Source of the DNA: JAOAFZ01 sp964412815 | GTDB taxonomy: Bacteria; Patescibacteriota; Microgenomatia; UBA1406; GWC2-37-13 | Length of the DNA: 64,000 bases | Reading direction: 5' to 3' | Assembly (NCBI GenBank): GCA_964412815.1 | Contig: CAYPQF010000014.1 | Span: forward strand, 1 to 64,000 | In this document: one piece after another, positions 34,404-43,238 of the stretch | Numbering within the stretch: position 1 is the stretch's first letter | Layout of the letters: each line of letters starts with the position of its first letter | Notes under the pieces: generated by a model | Told to the model about the DNA's origin: nothing | What the model saw: the letters and a program-made list of their open reading frames with translations, nothing else | Databases searched by the model: none | Made by a program: the position numbers and the translations under genes

Positions 34404-36623
34404 ATGCCTCTTATTCTTGTAGAATCACCAACGAAAGCGCGTACGTTTAATCGTATCTTTAAACAGAAGAAAATGGATGACCAGTATCAGGTCTTTGCGA
34501 CCATGGGTCATTTCCGTGATTTACCACCGGATGATATTGCCATTGATTTTGACAAGCATTTTAAGCCGAAATACACGATCATGACCGGAAAGATGAAAGT
34601 GGTTGACCAGCTTAAGAAGTTTAAAGACGAATACGACGAGATTATCTTTGCGACAGATCCTGACCGCGAAGGAGAATCTATCTCCTATCATGCAGCATAT
34701 ATTCTGGGATACCTGGATGAAAAATGGCCGGAGATCAACAACAAAGACGGTAAAACGCTCAAGCGGATTGTCTTTCATGAAATTACCCCTAAAGCGCTGG
34801 AAGAAGCATTGCAGCATCCGACCGAGATCCGTCTCGATCTGGTAAAAGCACAGCAGGCACGCCGTATTCTGGATCGTATCGTCGGGTATCAACTTTCTCC
34901 GTTGCTCTGGAAAAAGACGGGTAAAAACTGGCTCTCCGCTGGCCGGGTACAGACGGTTGCGCTTCGTTTGGTAGTCGAACGCGAAGAAGAGATTCGTAAA
35001 TTTAATGCTGAACCGTTCTACCAGATCTATGGCATGTTTGTCGAGACCGGAGAGCCGTTTAAAGCAAAACTGGTAAGCAAGAATGGAGAACTCTACGAAG
35101 TAAAAACCAAACTCCAGCTGTTTGATGGTGAGTATGAATACACCAAAACCACCATTGGCGCGGATAACGTCAAACAGATCGAAGCAGAGATTAAAGCAGA
35201 CAGCTATACCATTATTGATACCAAAGAGGAGATTCAACAGCGCTTTCCACCGCCACCGCTTACAACCTCGTTACTGCAACAGACTGCCTATCAGCGGTTC
35301 GGGTATCCGTCCAAGTTGACTATGCGGATTGCCCAGCAGCTGTACGAAAAAGGTCTGATTACCTACCATCGTACCGACTCATTTAATCTGTCGGCACAGT
35401 TTGTGTTTCGAGCCAAAGATTATATCACCGATAAATATGGAGCCGAGTATGCACTCGAAAAGCCTCGTGGCTACAAAACCAAATCCAAGATGGCACAGGA
35501 AGCGCACGAAGCCATTCGTCCTACCAGACTGGATCAGGATACGGATAAACTGAAAAAACTGTCTTCCAATCAGATGAAGGTCTATCAACTGATCTTTGAT
35601 CGTGCGTTGGTCACCCAGATGAAAGAGGCTGAAATCAAGAAAACGACTGTTACGGTATCCGGAGACCGGAAGTATGAGTTTATTTCCGAATTCCAGCAGG
35701 TAATGTTTGATGGCTTCTTAAAAGTGCTCCAGCCGACTTTTGTGGAAAAGAACCGCAATCCGGTATCATATCAGAAAGGGACCAAGCTTGACTTGAAAGA
35801 CCTGGAACTCCAGGAAAACCAGACGAAACATCCACCACGATACAACGAAGCCTCATTAATTAAAACACTGGAAGAAAAGGGGATTGGCCGTCCGTCAACT
35901 TACGCCTCGATTTTGTCGCTCATTATTGATAAGCACTATATTGAACGTGATGGTCGCTATCTGATACCAACCAAAGTTGGAGAAGGTATCTCCAATTACC
36001 TTGCAAAAGCATTTCCGCAACTGTTTGATCTGAACTTTACTGCAGAGATGGAAAACAGCCTGGACGAGATTGCCGAAGGTGATAAAAAGATGCTGGATAT
36101 TCTCGGTGGTTTCTATGGTCCGTTTGCAGAAAACCTCGAAGTACAAAAAAATGATACCACCAAAATCGAGACTGACGAAGTGATCGAAGAAAAATGTCCC
36201 AACTGTGGTGGCGATCTGACGATCAAGTACTCCAAATGGGGTAAGTTTTATGCCTGTACCAACTATCCAAAATGTAAATACATCAAGTCAATTCCCCGCT
36301 ATGTTGCCAACTCCCGTTGTGGTAAATGTGGTGCTCCGATGGTCTCCCGCTACTCCAAGTCCGGCAAAAAGTTCTTTGGCTGTAGTGAGTATCCCAAGTG
36401 TGACTACGTCGCCTGGAGTCTGGCACAAGCCCGTGATCCGGATAAATTCCCGGTCAAGCAGGCTGGCACGGGAGGTACTACGAAAGCAAAAGTAACCAAA
36501 AAAGCACCCGCTAAAAAAGCGACCAAAAAGACGACAGCCAAAAAGACGACGGCAAAGAAACCTGTAAAAAAGGCTTCCAAAACTACTGCAAAACGCACTA
36601 CGCGAAAAGCAGCAGCCGCTTAA
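34404..36623 (+). CDS. topA: DNA topoisomerase I
   Basis: 739 residues, type IA. Toprim domain with LVESPTKARTFNRIF at the N-terminus and ATDPDREGESIS; the active-site tyrosine is in GLITYHRTDS (about residue 321). Two C4 zinc ribbons follow (CPNCGGDL...CTNYPKC; CGKCGAP...CSEYPKC, about residues 597-670), then a Lys/Ala-rich tail of about 50 residues. It relaxes negative supercoils. Lys/Ala-rich tails are known in several actinobacterial and CPR enzymes and probably bind DNA. Confidence 0.95.
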   Translation: MPLILVESPTKARTFNRIFKQKKMDDQYQVFATMGHFRDLPPDDIAIDFDKHFKPKYTIMTGKMKVVDQLKKFKDEYDEIIFATDPDREGESISYHAAYILGYLDEKWPEINNKDGKTLKRIVFHEITPKALEEALQHPTEIRLDLVKAQQARRILDRIVGYQLSPLLWKKTGKNWLSAGRVQTVALRLVVEREEEIRKFNAEPFYQIYGMFVETGEPFKAKLVSKNGELYEVKTKLQLFDGEYEYTKTTIGADNVKQIEAEIKADSYTIIDTKEEIQQRFPPPPLTTSLLQQTAYQRFGYPSKLTMRIAQQLYEKGLITYHRTDSFNLSAQFVFRAKDYITDKYGAEYALEKPRGYKTKSKMAQEAHEAIRPTRLDQDTDKLKKLSSNQMKVYQLIFDRALVTQMKEAEIKKTTVTVSGDRKYEFISEFQQVMFDGFLKVLQPTFVEKNRNPVSYQKGTKLDLKDLELQENQTKHPPRYNEASLIKTLEEKGIGRPSTYASILSLIIDKHYIERDGRYLIPTKVGEGISNYLAKAFPQLFDLNFTAEMENSLDEIAEGDKKMLDILGGFYGPFAENLEVQKNDTTKIETDEVIEEKCPNCGGDLTIKYSKWGKFYACTNYPKCKYIKSIPRYVANSRCGKCGAPMVSRYSKSGKKFFGCSEYPKCDYVAWSLAQARDPDKFPVKQAGTGGTTKAKVTKKAPAKKATKKTTAKKTTAKKPVKKASKTTAKRTTRKAAAA

Positions 36624-36671
36624 TGGTACTCTATACCGGAAACTCTCCTTTAATTACTATAAGATTAATGA

Positions 36672-36723
36672 TATAATATCGTATAGAGATCTTGCAGGGA
36701 CATGTTCTAAGGAGGTGAAGCCT
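36672..36723 (+). promoter_or_regulatory. Promoter and strong Shine-Dalgarno of a GC-rich cassette gene
   Basis: TATAAT at 36672-36677, a leader of about 40 nt, and AAGGAGGTG at 36709-36717, which is 6 nt before TTG at 36724. The SD decides for TTG 36724 over GTG 36715, which lies inside the SD itself. This conventional leader contrasts with the host genes on both sides. Confidence 0.6.
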
Positions 36724-37170
36724 TTGGCCCAAGGCATCAATCCGGAACGCTGGGCACGCGGTCAGATCTGCATCTTTTGTGGACGAGACCTGCCCCAGGT
36801 GATGGAGGGTTCGCACGGTGTGTGCAAGGACTGCATCAAGGCACACACCCCGTCAGGTCGAAAAGCCAAGCGAATCCAGCAGTTCCAGAGCACGGCGATG
36901 AACCGGTATCTGGAGCTTCTGCAGCCCGGTGAAGGCAATGTCGTCAGGAGCATCGATCAACTGATCATGGCGACATTCAACCTGGAAGTCGGGCAGACGG
37001 TCATCCTCGAATGGGTTTCCCAGGGGGACACTCCGACAGCCGCGATGGTGATCGAGTGGATTTCCTACGAGGATGAGTCCGGGAAGATGCGGAGCTACGA
37101 CGTGGGCGAGTTCGAGGACAGCCTCAAGCGCACCAGCAACACGCTCTTCATCATCTCGCGTATCGGGTAG
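36724..37170 (+). CDS. GC-rich zinc-finger protein of unknown function
   Basis: 148 residues starting at TTG. CIFCGRDLPQVMEGSHGVCKDC (about residues 15-36) holds two CxxC pairs, so a zinc ribbon is likely. The rest (TFNLEVGQTVILEWVSQGDT, VIEWISYEDESGKMRSYDVGEFEDS) looks like a small beta domain. Codon usage is strongly GC-ending and the gene stops with TAG. Host genes topA and pyrG flank it without disruption. A perfect hairpin terminator follows. I infer a laterally acquired single-gene unit; I do not recognise the family. Confidence 0.6.
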   Translation: MAQGINPERWARGQICIFCGRDLPQVMEGSHGVCKDCIKAHTPSGRKAKRIQQFQSTAMNRYLELLQPGEGNVVRSIDQLIMATFNLEVGQTVILEWVSQGDTPTAAMVIEWISYEDESGKMRSYDVGEFEDSLKRTSNTLFIISRIG

Positions 37171-37229
37171 ACCTGTCAGACCCAGAGCCAGCTAAGAGCG
37201 TAACTGTTCTGGTACGGTCCTGCAAGCGG

Positions 37230-37252
37230 TGAGGGGGCCGCGTCCCCCCTCA
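37230..37252 (+). terminator. GC-rich hairpin terminator of the zinc-finger cassette
   Basis: TGAGGGGG (37230-37237) pairs with CCCCCTCA (37245-37252), 7-nt loop, followed by TTTCATTTT. Confidence 0.7.
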
Positions 37253-37264
37253 TTTCATTTTATG

Positions 37265-37299
37265 TTTGCTTTTTTTTACAGACGCTATATAATAAGTTG
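37265..37299 (+). promoter_or_regulatory. pyrG promoter, leaderless type
   Basis: TTTGCT (37265-37270), 17-nt spacer, TATAAT (37288-37293), 6 nt, ATG 37300. No Shine-Dalgarno. Confidence 0.6.
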
Positions 37300-38952
37300 A
37301 TGAATAAAAAGTATATTTTTATTTCTGGTGGTGTTATTTCCGGTATCGGAAAGGGCATTACATCAGCCTCAATCTCTCTTCTTCTTAAAAATGCCGGCTA
37401 CAAAGTAGCACCGATCAAATTCGAAGGCTACCTCAACATTGACTCCGGAACCATCAACCCAATTGAACACGGTGATCCGTTTCTCTGTGAAGATGGTACC
37501 GAGACCGATATGGATATTGGTACCTACGAGAAATTCCTAAATCAGGAAATGGGCAAAGAAAACTTCGTTACCATGGGTCAGATCTATCAGACTATCATCG
37601 AAAAAGAACGCCGCTTTGAGTACAATGGAGAAGATGTAGAAGCTGTTCATATTACCGAAGAGATTATCCGCCGTATCGATCTGGTTGCGCAGAAAAACGA
37701 TGCTGACGTCGTCGTGATCGAACTGGGTGGAACCGCCGGAGAATACTGGAACGTCTTTTATTACGAAGCTGCCCGTTTGCTCGACTTTAATAATCCCGGT
37801 GATGTACTGCATGTACATGTGAGTTATGTCCCGACACCGTCACATCTGGGAGAACCAAAGACAAAGCCAACTCAGTTGTCAGTACGTACCTTAAACACCC
37901 TCGGCATCCAGCCGGATATCGTTGTTGCCCGTACCGACAAGCCGTTAGACGATCGTCGGAAGGCCCGTCTGGCCATGTTCTGTAACATCCATGCCGAAGA
38001 TGTTATGTCCAACCCGGATGTCCCATCACCTTACGAAATCCCGGTCATTCTGGAAGAGCAGGGGATTACCGAACGCATCCTGAAAAAGCTTCATATGGAT
38101 ATCCGAAAGCCTGATCTGACCGAATGGAAAGGCTTTATCGACAGTGTTAAGAGACCAAAAGAAAAGACAATTGATATCTGTATTATCGGTAAATACTTCG
38201 GAACCGGAGATTACCAGCTGAAAGATTCGTATGCCGCGCTGTTTGATGCTATCGATCACGCCGCCTGGGCACAGGGAGTAGAAGTGAAGACTCATTGGGT
38301 AGACGCCGAGAAAGTAGAAAAAGAAGGTCCCGATTTTATCGGCAATCCGGATGGATTGATCGTCCCGATCGGCTGGGGAGAACGCGGGGCAGAGGGTATG
38401 ATTACCGCTGCAAACTATGCCCGTGAAAAGAAGATTCCGTACCTTGGTCTGTGTTATGGCATGCAACTTGCGGTCGTCTCGTTTGCCCGTCACGTCCTGG
38501 GTTGGCAGGATGCTAATACTACCGAAAACCGCCCGGAATCCGGTCACCCCGTTATTCATATGATTGAGTCTCAGAAAGAACTGCTGGCACGGCGCGCATA
38601 TGGTGGCACCATGCGTCTGGGAGGCTGGGAAGCGTATGTAGAACCTGGATCGCTGGCATGGGAGTTGTATGACCGGTTTAATGGATTTATTGATAAATCA
38701 CGTAACTTGACCAGCGAACGTCATCGCCATCGCTATGAGTTCAACAATGCCTTTACCGAAGACTTCAAAGCCCACGGATTACATGTTACCGGCCGTTCGG
38801 TAGCAGAAAATCTGGGTGAGATTATCGAGCTCGATCGTGCTCAGCATCCGTTCTATATTGGTACTCAGGGACATCCGGAGTATAATAGCCGGCCGCTCAA
38901 ACCAAATGCGATCTTCATGGGCTTTATTGAGGCTTGTAAAAATCATAAGTAA
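37300..38952 (+). CDS. pyrG: CTP synthase, divergent
   Basis: 550 residues. The synthetase domain starts KKYIFISGGVISGIGKGITSAS, where the common form is VSSLGKG. The metal/UTP region reads FEGYLNIDSGTINPIEHGDPF, against [21 protein letters not shown] in standard enzymes. The C-terminal class I glutaminase has the nucleophile Cys in YLGLCYGMQLAV and His-Glu in QGHPEYNSRP. It makes CTP from UTP with glutamine. The divergence is spread through conserved loops, as in other CPR CTP synthases. Confidence 0.92.
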   Translation: MNKKYIFISGGVISGIGKGITSASISLLLKNAGYKVAPIKFEGYLNIDSGTINPIEHGDPFLCEDGTETDMDIGTYEKFLNQEMGKENFVTMGQIYQTIIEKERRFEYNGEDVEAVHITEEIIRRIDLVAQKNDADVVVIELGGTAGEYWNVFYYEAARLLDFNNPGDVLHVHVSYVPTPSHLGEPKTKPTQLSVRTLNTLGIQPDIVVARTDKPLDDRRKARLAMFCNIHAEDVMSNPDVPSPYEIPVILEEQGITERILKKLHMDIRKPDLTEWKGFIDSVKRPKEKTIDICIIGKYFGTGDYQLKDSYAALFDAIDHAAWAQGVEVKTHWVDAEKVEKEGPDFIGNPDGLIVPIGWGERGAEGMITAANYAREKKIPYLGLCYGMQLAVVSFARHVLGWQDANTTENRPESGHPVIHMIESQKELLARRAYGGTMRLGGWEAYVEPGSLAWELYDRFNGFIDKSRNLTSERHRHRYEFNNAFTEDFKAHGLHVTGRSVAENLGEIIELDRAQHPFYIGTQGHPEYNSRPLKPNAIFMGFIEACKNHK

Positions 38953-38956
38953 CTGT

Positions 38957-38970
38957 TACAATATACCCTT
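38957..38970 (+). promoter_or_regulatory. -10 box 8 nt before rplS ATG
   Basis: TACAAT 38957-38962, 8 nt, ATG 38971. Leaderless arrangement in the 18-nt gap after pyrG. Confidence 0.5.
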
Positions 38971-39309
38971 ATGGCAAACGCACTGAAATTCAAAGATCAA
39001 ACATTCTCTATTGGCGACACCATTGCAGTCGACTACAAGATTAAAGAAGGCGAAAAAGAACGTATCCAGCAGTTCTCAGGAATCCTGATTAAGCTGCGTG
39101 GCGCTTCTGAAGCTACTCGCATGATGACTGTACGCAAAATGTCTAAATCTGGAATCGGCGTTGAACGTATCTTTCCGGTTTCTTCACCATTTATTGACAA
39201 GATCGAACTGGTAAAGAAGACAAACTTCACCAAGGCAAAACTGTATTTTGTTCGTGATCTGTCAGACAAGAAGATGCGCCGCAAGCTGTATCACGTCAAG
39301 CAGGGATAA
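38971..39309 (+). CDS. rplS: 50S ribosomal protein L19 (bL19)
   Basis: 112 residues. GDTIAVDYKIKEGEKERIQQFSG, TRMMTVRKMSKSGIGVERIFPVSSPFIDKIELVKK and KLYFVRDLSDKKMRRKLY match bL19, located at the 30S-50S interface. Its stop overlaps the ATG of yraN. Confidence 0.95.
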   Translation: MANALKFKDQTFSIGDTIAVDYKIKEGEKERIQQFSGILIKLRGASEATRMMTVRKMSKSGIGVERIFPVSSPFIDKIELVKKTNFTKAKLYFVRDLSDKKMRRKLYHVKQG

Positions 39310-39695
39310 TGCCTTCTTCCATTTCTCTATCGCATAACAAAGACATTGGTTCTATTGGTGAACAACTGGCTGCTGCCTATCTCCTCAAACACGGGTTTAC
39401 TATTCTTGCCCGGAACGTCACGTCCCGCTGGGGAGAGATTGATATAATTGCGCAAACAGGGACCACTACCGTCTTTATCGAGGTTAAAACACGAGTGAGT
39501 ACCACGCAAGGGAGAGCCTTTGAGGCATTTACCACGGGAAAACGCCGGCGGATACTGCGGGCAGTGGAGTATTACCGCTTAAGTAACCGCCTGTATAATG
39601 CTCCCTGTCGACTGGATTTGATTGCAATTCAGCTTGCTCCTGACCGCTCTCTTACTGATCTTCAACATTACGAAAATATTGACATTTCAGGCTAA
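39309..39695 (+). CDS. yraN: YraN/UPF0102 family endonuclease-like protein
   Basis: 128 residues. GSIGEQLAAAYLLKHGFTILARNV, RWGEIDIIAQ and TVFIEVKTRVS carry the E-D-ExK arrangement of a PD-(D/E)xK nuclease fold, followed by GKRRRILRAVEYY. The family is linked to DNA or Holliday-junction processing, but the exact role is unsettled. It overlaps rplS by one base, a frequent bacterial pairing. Confidence 0.9.
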   Translation: MPSSISLSHNKDIGSIGEQLAAAYLLKHGFTILARNVTSRWGEIDIIAQTGTTTVFIEVKTRVSTTQGRAFEAFTTGKRRRILRAVEYYRLSNRLYNAPCRLDLIAIQLAPDRSLTDLQHYENIDISG

Positions 39696-39721
39696 AGGGT
39701 GTAAAGTTAAGACAGTAAAAT

Positions 39722-40384
39722 ATGATACAGCCCGTAGCAGAAGTCTTAAGCGGCTTTTTAACCAGATTGATCGAGTTTCTTCCCAACTTTTTGGGAGGTC
39801 TCCTTATCTTTATTTTGGGTGTTATTGCAGCCAGTCTGATCAAACGTTTCTTTGTCTCTCTCATTCGCTTTTTCCGGATTGGGGGATTGCTGGAACGGAC
39901 CCGTCTGATGCAGAAAGAAGAAGTGAATTTGTGGGTACAGGTAATTGCGGAGATCATCCGCTGGACACTCATCATTCTGTTCCTGATTCCGACTCTCGAA
40001 GCCTGGGGCTTGTCCCGTGCAACGGTCGTGCTCAATCAGCTGCTCTTCTATATTCCGAACGTCATTATTGCCGTTATTATCGGGTTTGTGGGAATCGTCG
40101 CAGCCAATCTGGTATCCGATCTGGTACAGCAGAGTATTAAATCCATTGGAAAAACATCCGCGCATACACTGGCTATCTTTTCAAAGGGCGTCGTGCTGTT
40201 CTTTACCATACTGATCGTATTAAATCAGCTGGGCGTCGCACAGGATCTGATCCGCATCCTCTTTACCGGAATTGTCGCCATGGTTGCGTTGGCCGGTGGA
40301 CTTGCCTTTGGCCTGGGAGGAAAAGAAGCAGCCAAAGATACGATTGAGTACATCAAAAAAAGTATGAAGGAACAGGATAAGTAA
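39722..40384 (+). CDS. Membrane protein with MscS-type conserved TM helices
   Basis: 220 residues with four to five helices. FLPNFLGGLLIFILGVIAASLI and the last segment (ILFTGIVAMVALAGGLAFGLGGKEAAKDTIEYI) match the repeated helix found in small-conductance mechanosensitive channel relatives. The cytoplasmic vestibule of MscS is missing, so channel activity is not certain. A TAAAAT directly precedes the ATG. Confidence 0.6.
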   Translation: MIQPVAEVLSGFLTRLIEFLPNFLGGLLIFILGVIAASLIKRFFVSLIRFFRIGGLLERTRLMQKEEVNLWVQVIAEIIRWTLIILFLIPTLEAWGLSRATVVLNQLLFYIPNVIIAVIIGFVGIVAANLVSDLVQQSIKSIGKTSAHTLAIFSKGVVLFFTILIVLNQLGVAQDLIRILFTGIVAMVALAGGLAFGLGGKEAAKDTIEYIKKSMKEQDK

Positions 40385-40397
40385 TACTTCTTATTGC

Positions 40398-40425
40398 TTG
40401 GCAAGCCGATTTCTTATGGTATAAT
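40398..40425 (+). promoter_or_regulatory. tRNA-Glu promoter
   Basis: TTGGCA (40398-40403), 16-nt spacer, TATAAT (40420-40425). The tRNA begins 48 nt further on. Confidence 0.6.
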
Positions 40426-40473
40426 TATTTTTTACTTCTCCTGCGATCGTGTATCGCATGAGGAACGTGTGAC

Positions 40474-40546
40474 GGCCCCATCGTCTAGAGGCCTAGGACA
40501 CCGGGCTTTCATCCCGGCAACACGAGTTCGAATCTCGTTGGGGTCA
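40474..40546 (+). tRNA. tRNA-Glu (anticodon TTC), integration target
   Basis: 73 nt. GGCCCCA pairs with TGGGGTC (one G-T). Stem CCGGG/CCCGG with loop CTTTCAT gives anticodon TTC (40508-40510). The T-arm has AGTTCGAATCT. The serine recombinase gene on the other strand ends inside this tRNA, at 40509, so its 3' half is also coding in antisense. The tRNA appears intact. Confidence 0.95.
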
Positions 40547-42062
40547 CATTTTCACCTTTTTTACTCGCCAAAGCTTCGATTAGCTCGAAAGACGGGGCTA
40601 AAGTATAAGTTCGGATTTTTTTGTCCTTCCCACAAATAAGGCTACCATCAAAAGCTTTTTGCAAGAATGCTTGTCTCTTTGGTAAGTCTAAGTTATCCCA
40701 CAATAATGTAAGGTCTTTAAGAAATCTTCCCGTAAACTTTTTTACTATCTCTGTGTTGTATTGCTCAATACGAATATCTGACTTTTCAATATTCAATACC
40801 ACTAAATCCTGCTGCACTCTTTCTGCTTCTTCTTTTGCCTGCTCTGTGGTATATATTCCGTCGTCCTTTGCTTTTCGAATGCTTTTTAACTCATCCTTTA
40901 ATTTTTGTATTCTATCTTCAAGTCGTTCAGCATCATCAGCTGCTTGATTTATCACCTTATCCCATTCTGTAAACACCATGTGTTGAAAAAGCTTTATAAC
41001 ACGCTCAGTGGGCTGCATTCGCTTTAATATATCCAGAAATTGTTTATGAGCATTTGTGGCATTTATCCTTAGCTTTCTACATTTTTTGTTTTTACATTCG
41101 TAGTAGTTGACGATACCCGCACTTCCACGAGATGGAGAGGTCGTCATAACTTCCATGCAGTACTCACACTTCAAGGCTCCTTTTAATGGATACTGTTCTA
41201 CATTCTGATAAACAAAGTTTTTCTTTTTCAAGATAAGATAATGATATGCTTTTTCCCAAGTTTGTTCATCTGTTAATGGAATATGTTTCCCAATAGCATT
41301 TTCTTTCCACTTAGGAGCATACATATTCCCATAATAAAACGATTTTTCAAGAATATTTCTTACTACTTTATGGTCTGCTTTCGTATGGTAGTAATTTCCA
41401 AACCCCTCTACATTCATCATACGTGCTAACTGAGCTTTTGCATAAATACCTTTTGCTGCATTCTCAAACATTCTTGTAATGATTGGTGCTAAATTAGGGT
41501 CAGGAATAACTTCATGTCCTTTATTCTCTTCCTTTGTTCTAAACTTTCTTTTATAACCAACAGGTGCTTTAAATGGCCATAAACCTTTTCTAAATACAGC
41601 TTGCATATTGTCTTTAACTACCTCACCTTTTAACTCATTCTCCATTTGGCCTAGAGCAATAAACACTGTGCGGATGGCTCTTCCAATAGGATTCATCTCT
41701 GATACTTCTGTAGCTGATATTACCTCAACGCCATTTTTTGCCAGTAAGCTAATTGCAGCAAGTCCTTCCTCTGTGTTTCTACTGAACCGCTTGAAGTTAT
41801 AAACAATCAGATAGGAAATGTTATTGGATTTTTTTGACCCAAATGTTAAGGCTTCTCTTAATGCTAGTCTTTTGTGTATCTCTTTTCCTGCAGATTTACC
41901 CTCTTCACTAAAAACGTTAACAACTTCGTAACCCTTGAGTTGTGCAAACTGCCTACATACTTTTTCTTGTGTCTCAAGGCTGTTATTTTCGATTTGAGAG
42001 GGGTCTGATACTCGAATATATATAACTCTCGTTTTTTCATATACTGCCATATTATGGCACAT
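40509..42062 (-). CDS. Large serine recombinase
   Basis: 517 residues. Resolvase domain with the catalytic serine in VIYIRVSDPSQ (about residue 19) and KRFSRNTEEG (Arg pair), recombinase domain (APVGYKRKF onwards), a zinc ribbon (LKCEYCMEV...YYECKNKKCRKL) and a coiled coil (AERLEDRIQKLKDELKSIRK). It integrates or excises the element. The last residues (TPTRFELVLPG) are the antisense of the tRNA-Glu 3' half and the TGA stop comes from its anticodon loop. Start at 42062 overlaps the TAA of the upstream small gene (TAATG), so translation is coupled; 42050 is an alternative. Confidence 0.92.
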   Translation of the reverse strand: MCHNMAVYEKTRVIYIRVSDPSQIENNSLETQEKVCRQFAQLKGYEVVNVFSEEGKSAGKEIHKRLALREALTFGSKKSNNISYLIVYNFKRFSRNTEEGLAAISLLAKNGVEVISATEVSEMNPIGRAIRTVFIALGQMENELKGEVVKDNMQAVFRKGLWPFKAPVGYKRKFRTKEENKGHEVIPDPNLAPIITRMFENAAKGIYAKAQLARMMNVEGFGNYYHTKADHKVVRNILEKSFYYGNMYAPKWKENAIGKHIPLTDEQTWEKAYHYLILKKKNFVYQNVEQYPLKGALKCEYCMEVMTTSPSRGSAGIVNYYECKNKKCRKLRINATNAHKQFLDILKRMQPTERVIKLFQHMVFTEWDKVINQAADDAERLEDRIQKLKDELKSIRKAKDDGIYTTEQAKEEAERVQQDLVVLNIEKSDIRIEQYNTEIVKKFTGRFLKDLTLLWDNLDLPKRQAFLQKAFDGSLICGKDKKIRTYTLAPSFELIEALASKKGENVTPTRFELVLPG

Positions 42063-42229
42063 TAAGGGGTTAATTTCATAGTCTTTTTTCGTTCTTTCAA
42101 ATAAGTATCGAAGAAAAAATCTTTCAGTAAAGTTGCAGCCTCAATTTCTTTCTGTAATTGGTCATCAGAAACACCTTGAGCTGCTTTTCCTAATACTTTC
42201 CGTGCACTTTTAAGCGTAAGAGTTTTCAT
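42062..42229 (-). CDS. Small protein coupled to the serine recombinase (55 aa)
   Basis: 55 residues, beginning MKTLTLKSARKVLGKAAQGVSDD, rich in Lys and helix-forming residues. A TAATAT box (42242-42237) ends 7 nt before the ATG. It overlaps the recombinase start by one base, so it may be an accessory or recombination directionality factor; this is inferred only from position and size. Confidence 0.5.
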   Translation of the reverse strand: MKTLTLKSARKVLGKAAQGVSDDQLQKEIEAATLLKDFFFDTYLKERKKTMKLTP

Positions 42230-42311
42230 CCTGCCTATATTAAGGATATAGGCGTATAGAGGTGAATGTAATGAGGGGGGTCTAATTACTTGATGTATAC
42301 TGAAGTACAAC

Positions 42312-42668
42312 ATGAAAAAATACCTTCTTATTGTAGGAATAGTTCTTTTAGTAGGAGGACTCTTACTTTATATACAGCAAGCTCAAGGGGAGATTACACA
42401 ACATCAAGCAGAAACTCAGGTTAAAAACTTACCCGAGGTAAGAAAAATAGCAAGTAATCCAGGCACTGACTGGCTGATAACCGCAGAAGACAGGAATAAT
42501 AATTACTGGTATGTGCAAGTCGCAGAGGTTGTTAGGGATTCTGAAAGGTTGGGACATACGGCAACTTTTAACTGGTATAAACTTGATAAAAAAAGTGGAG
42601 AAATAACTTGCTCAATGTTCAACTACGATAAAGATGGGAAACTCAAGAATACATCTATGTGCATATAG
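42312..42668 (+). CDS. Small membrane-anchored exported protein
   Basis: 118 residues. An N-terminal hydrophobic segment (YLLIVGIVLLVGGLLLYI) without a lipobox, then a soluble part with DWLITAEDRNNNYWYVQVAEV and FNWYKLDKKSGEITCSMFNY. The fold may be PepSY-like, but I am not sure. It is divergent from the small recombinase-coupled gene and convergent with the terminase-like gene, ending right beside it. TATACT lies 10 nt before the ATG. Confidence 0.55.
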   Translation: MKKYLLIVGIVLLVGGLLLYIQQAQGEITQHQAETQVKNLPEVRKIASNPGTDWLITAEDRNNNYWYVQVAEVVRDSERLGHTATFNWYKLDKKSGEITCSMFNYDKDGKLKNTSMCI

Positions 42669-43103
42669 CTACTCATTATCTTCTGTTCGTGTTTCCTTTG
42701 CTCTCATTAGAGCCATTGCATCAGCTAACAATTCGGGAGATACTCCATTAAATATATTGTTCTGTGTGGTATTTACGAGAGGCCTTGCGTCACTCATCCC
42801 ATGACTTGCCTTGAGAAGAAAAGAAGCGAACCTAGCGTTATATTTATTGGTTAGCCCTCCACGTATGAGCAGGTTTCTTTGAGCGTCCCGAAGCATATCC
42901 ATCGTCTGCTGAAAATCAGAATAGCCCTCTTCCCATGCGTATAATGTCCTCGTTCCTACCCCTAAATAGGACGCTAAATGCTCAATAGTAGGAAATTGTT
43001 CATTTTCAAGGCACTTTTTTGTGTAATTAATTACATGCCTTGGTGTTTCTTTAGTATACTTTGTTGGCCTTCCTTTTTTAATTGATAATACTTTCCCCTC
43101 CAT
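42669..43103 (-). CDS. Terminase small-subunit-like DNA-binding protein
   Basis: 144 residues. A basic start (KKGRPTKYTKE), then an HTH (PTIEHLASYLGVGTRTLYAWEEGYSDFQQTMDML) and NLLIRGGLTNKYNARFASFLLKASHGMSD, the layout of phage terminase small subunits and related DNA-packaging proteins. No large terminase, portal or capsid gene is nearby, so it may act on a helper phage's packaging machinery or be a plain regulator. GATAAT (43115-43110) ends 6 nt before the ATG. Confidence 0.6.
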   Translation of the reverse strand: MEGKVLSIKKGRPTKYTKETPRHVINYTKKCLENEQFPTIEHLASYLGVGTRTLYAWEEGYSDFQQTMDMLRDAQRNLLIRGGLTNKYNARFASFLLKASHGMSDARPLVNTTQNNIFNGVSPELLADAMALMRAKETRTEDNE

Positions 43104-43238
43104 ACTATAATTATCCCATTATTAAAGCATATTTGTAATGTGAGAAGATTTCTAACAACCGTAGGAAAGGTTAAGGTAGTTTAGAACAAACTATGTCAAA
43201 ATAGCGAGCGTTGTGCTATAGTATTGGAGGGTAAGAAC

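Noticed and set aside
34521..35237. A 238-codon antisense frame in topA, and a 207-codon one in ileS (420-1043)
   Set aside because: Both are shadows of strongly conserved genes; their translations are Phe/Ile/Arg-rich without domains or promoters.
36715..36723. GTG at 36715 as start of the zinc-finger gene
   Set aside because: This GTG is part of the AAGGAGGTG Shine-Dalgarno; TTG at 36724 has correct spacing.
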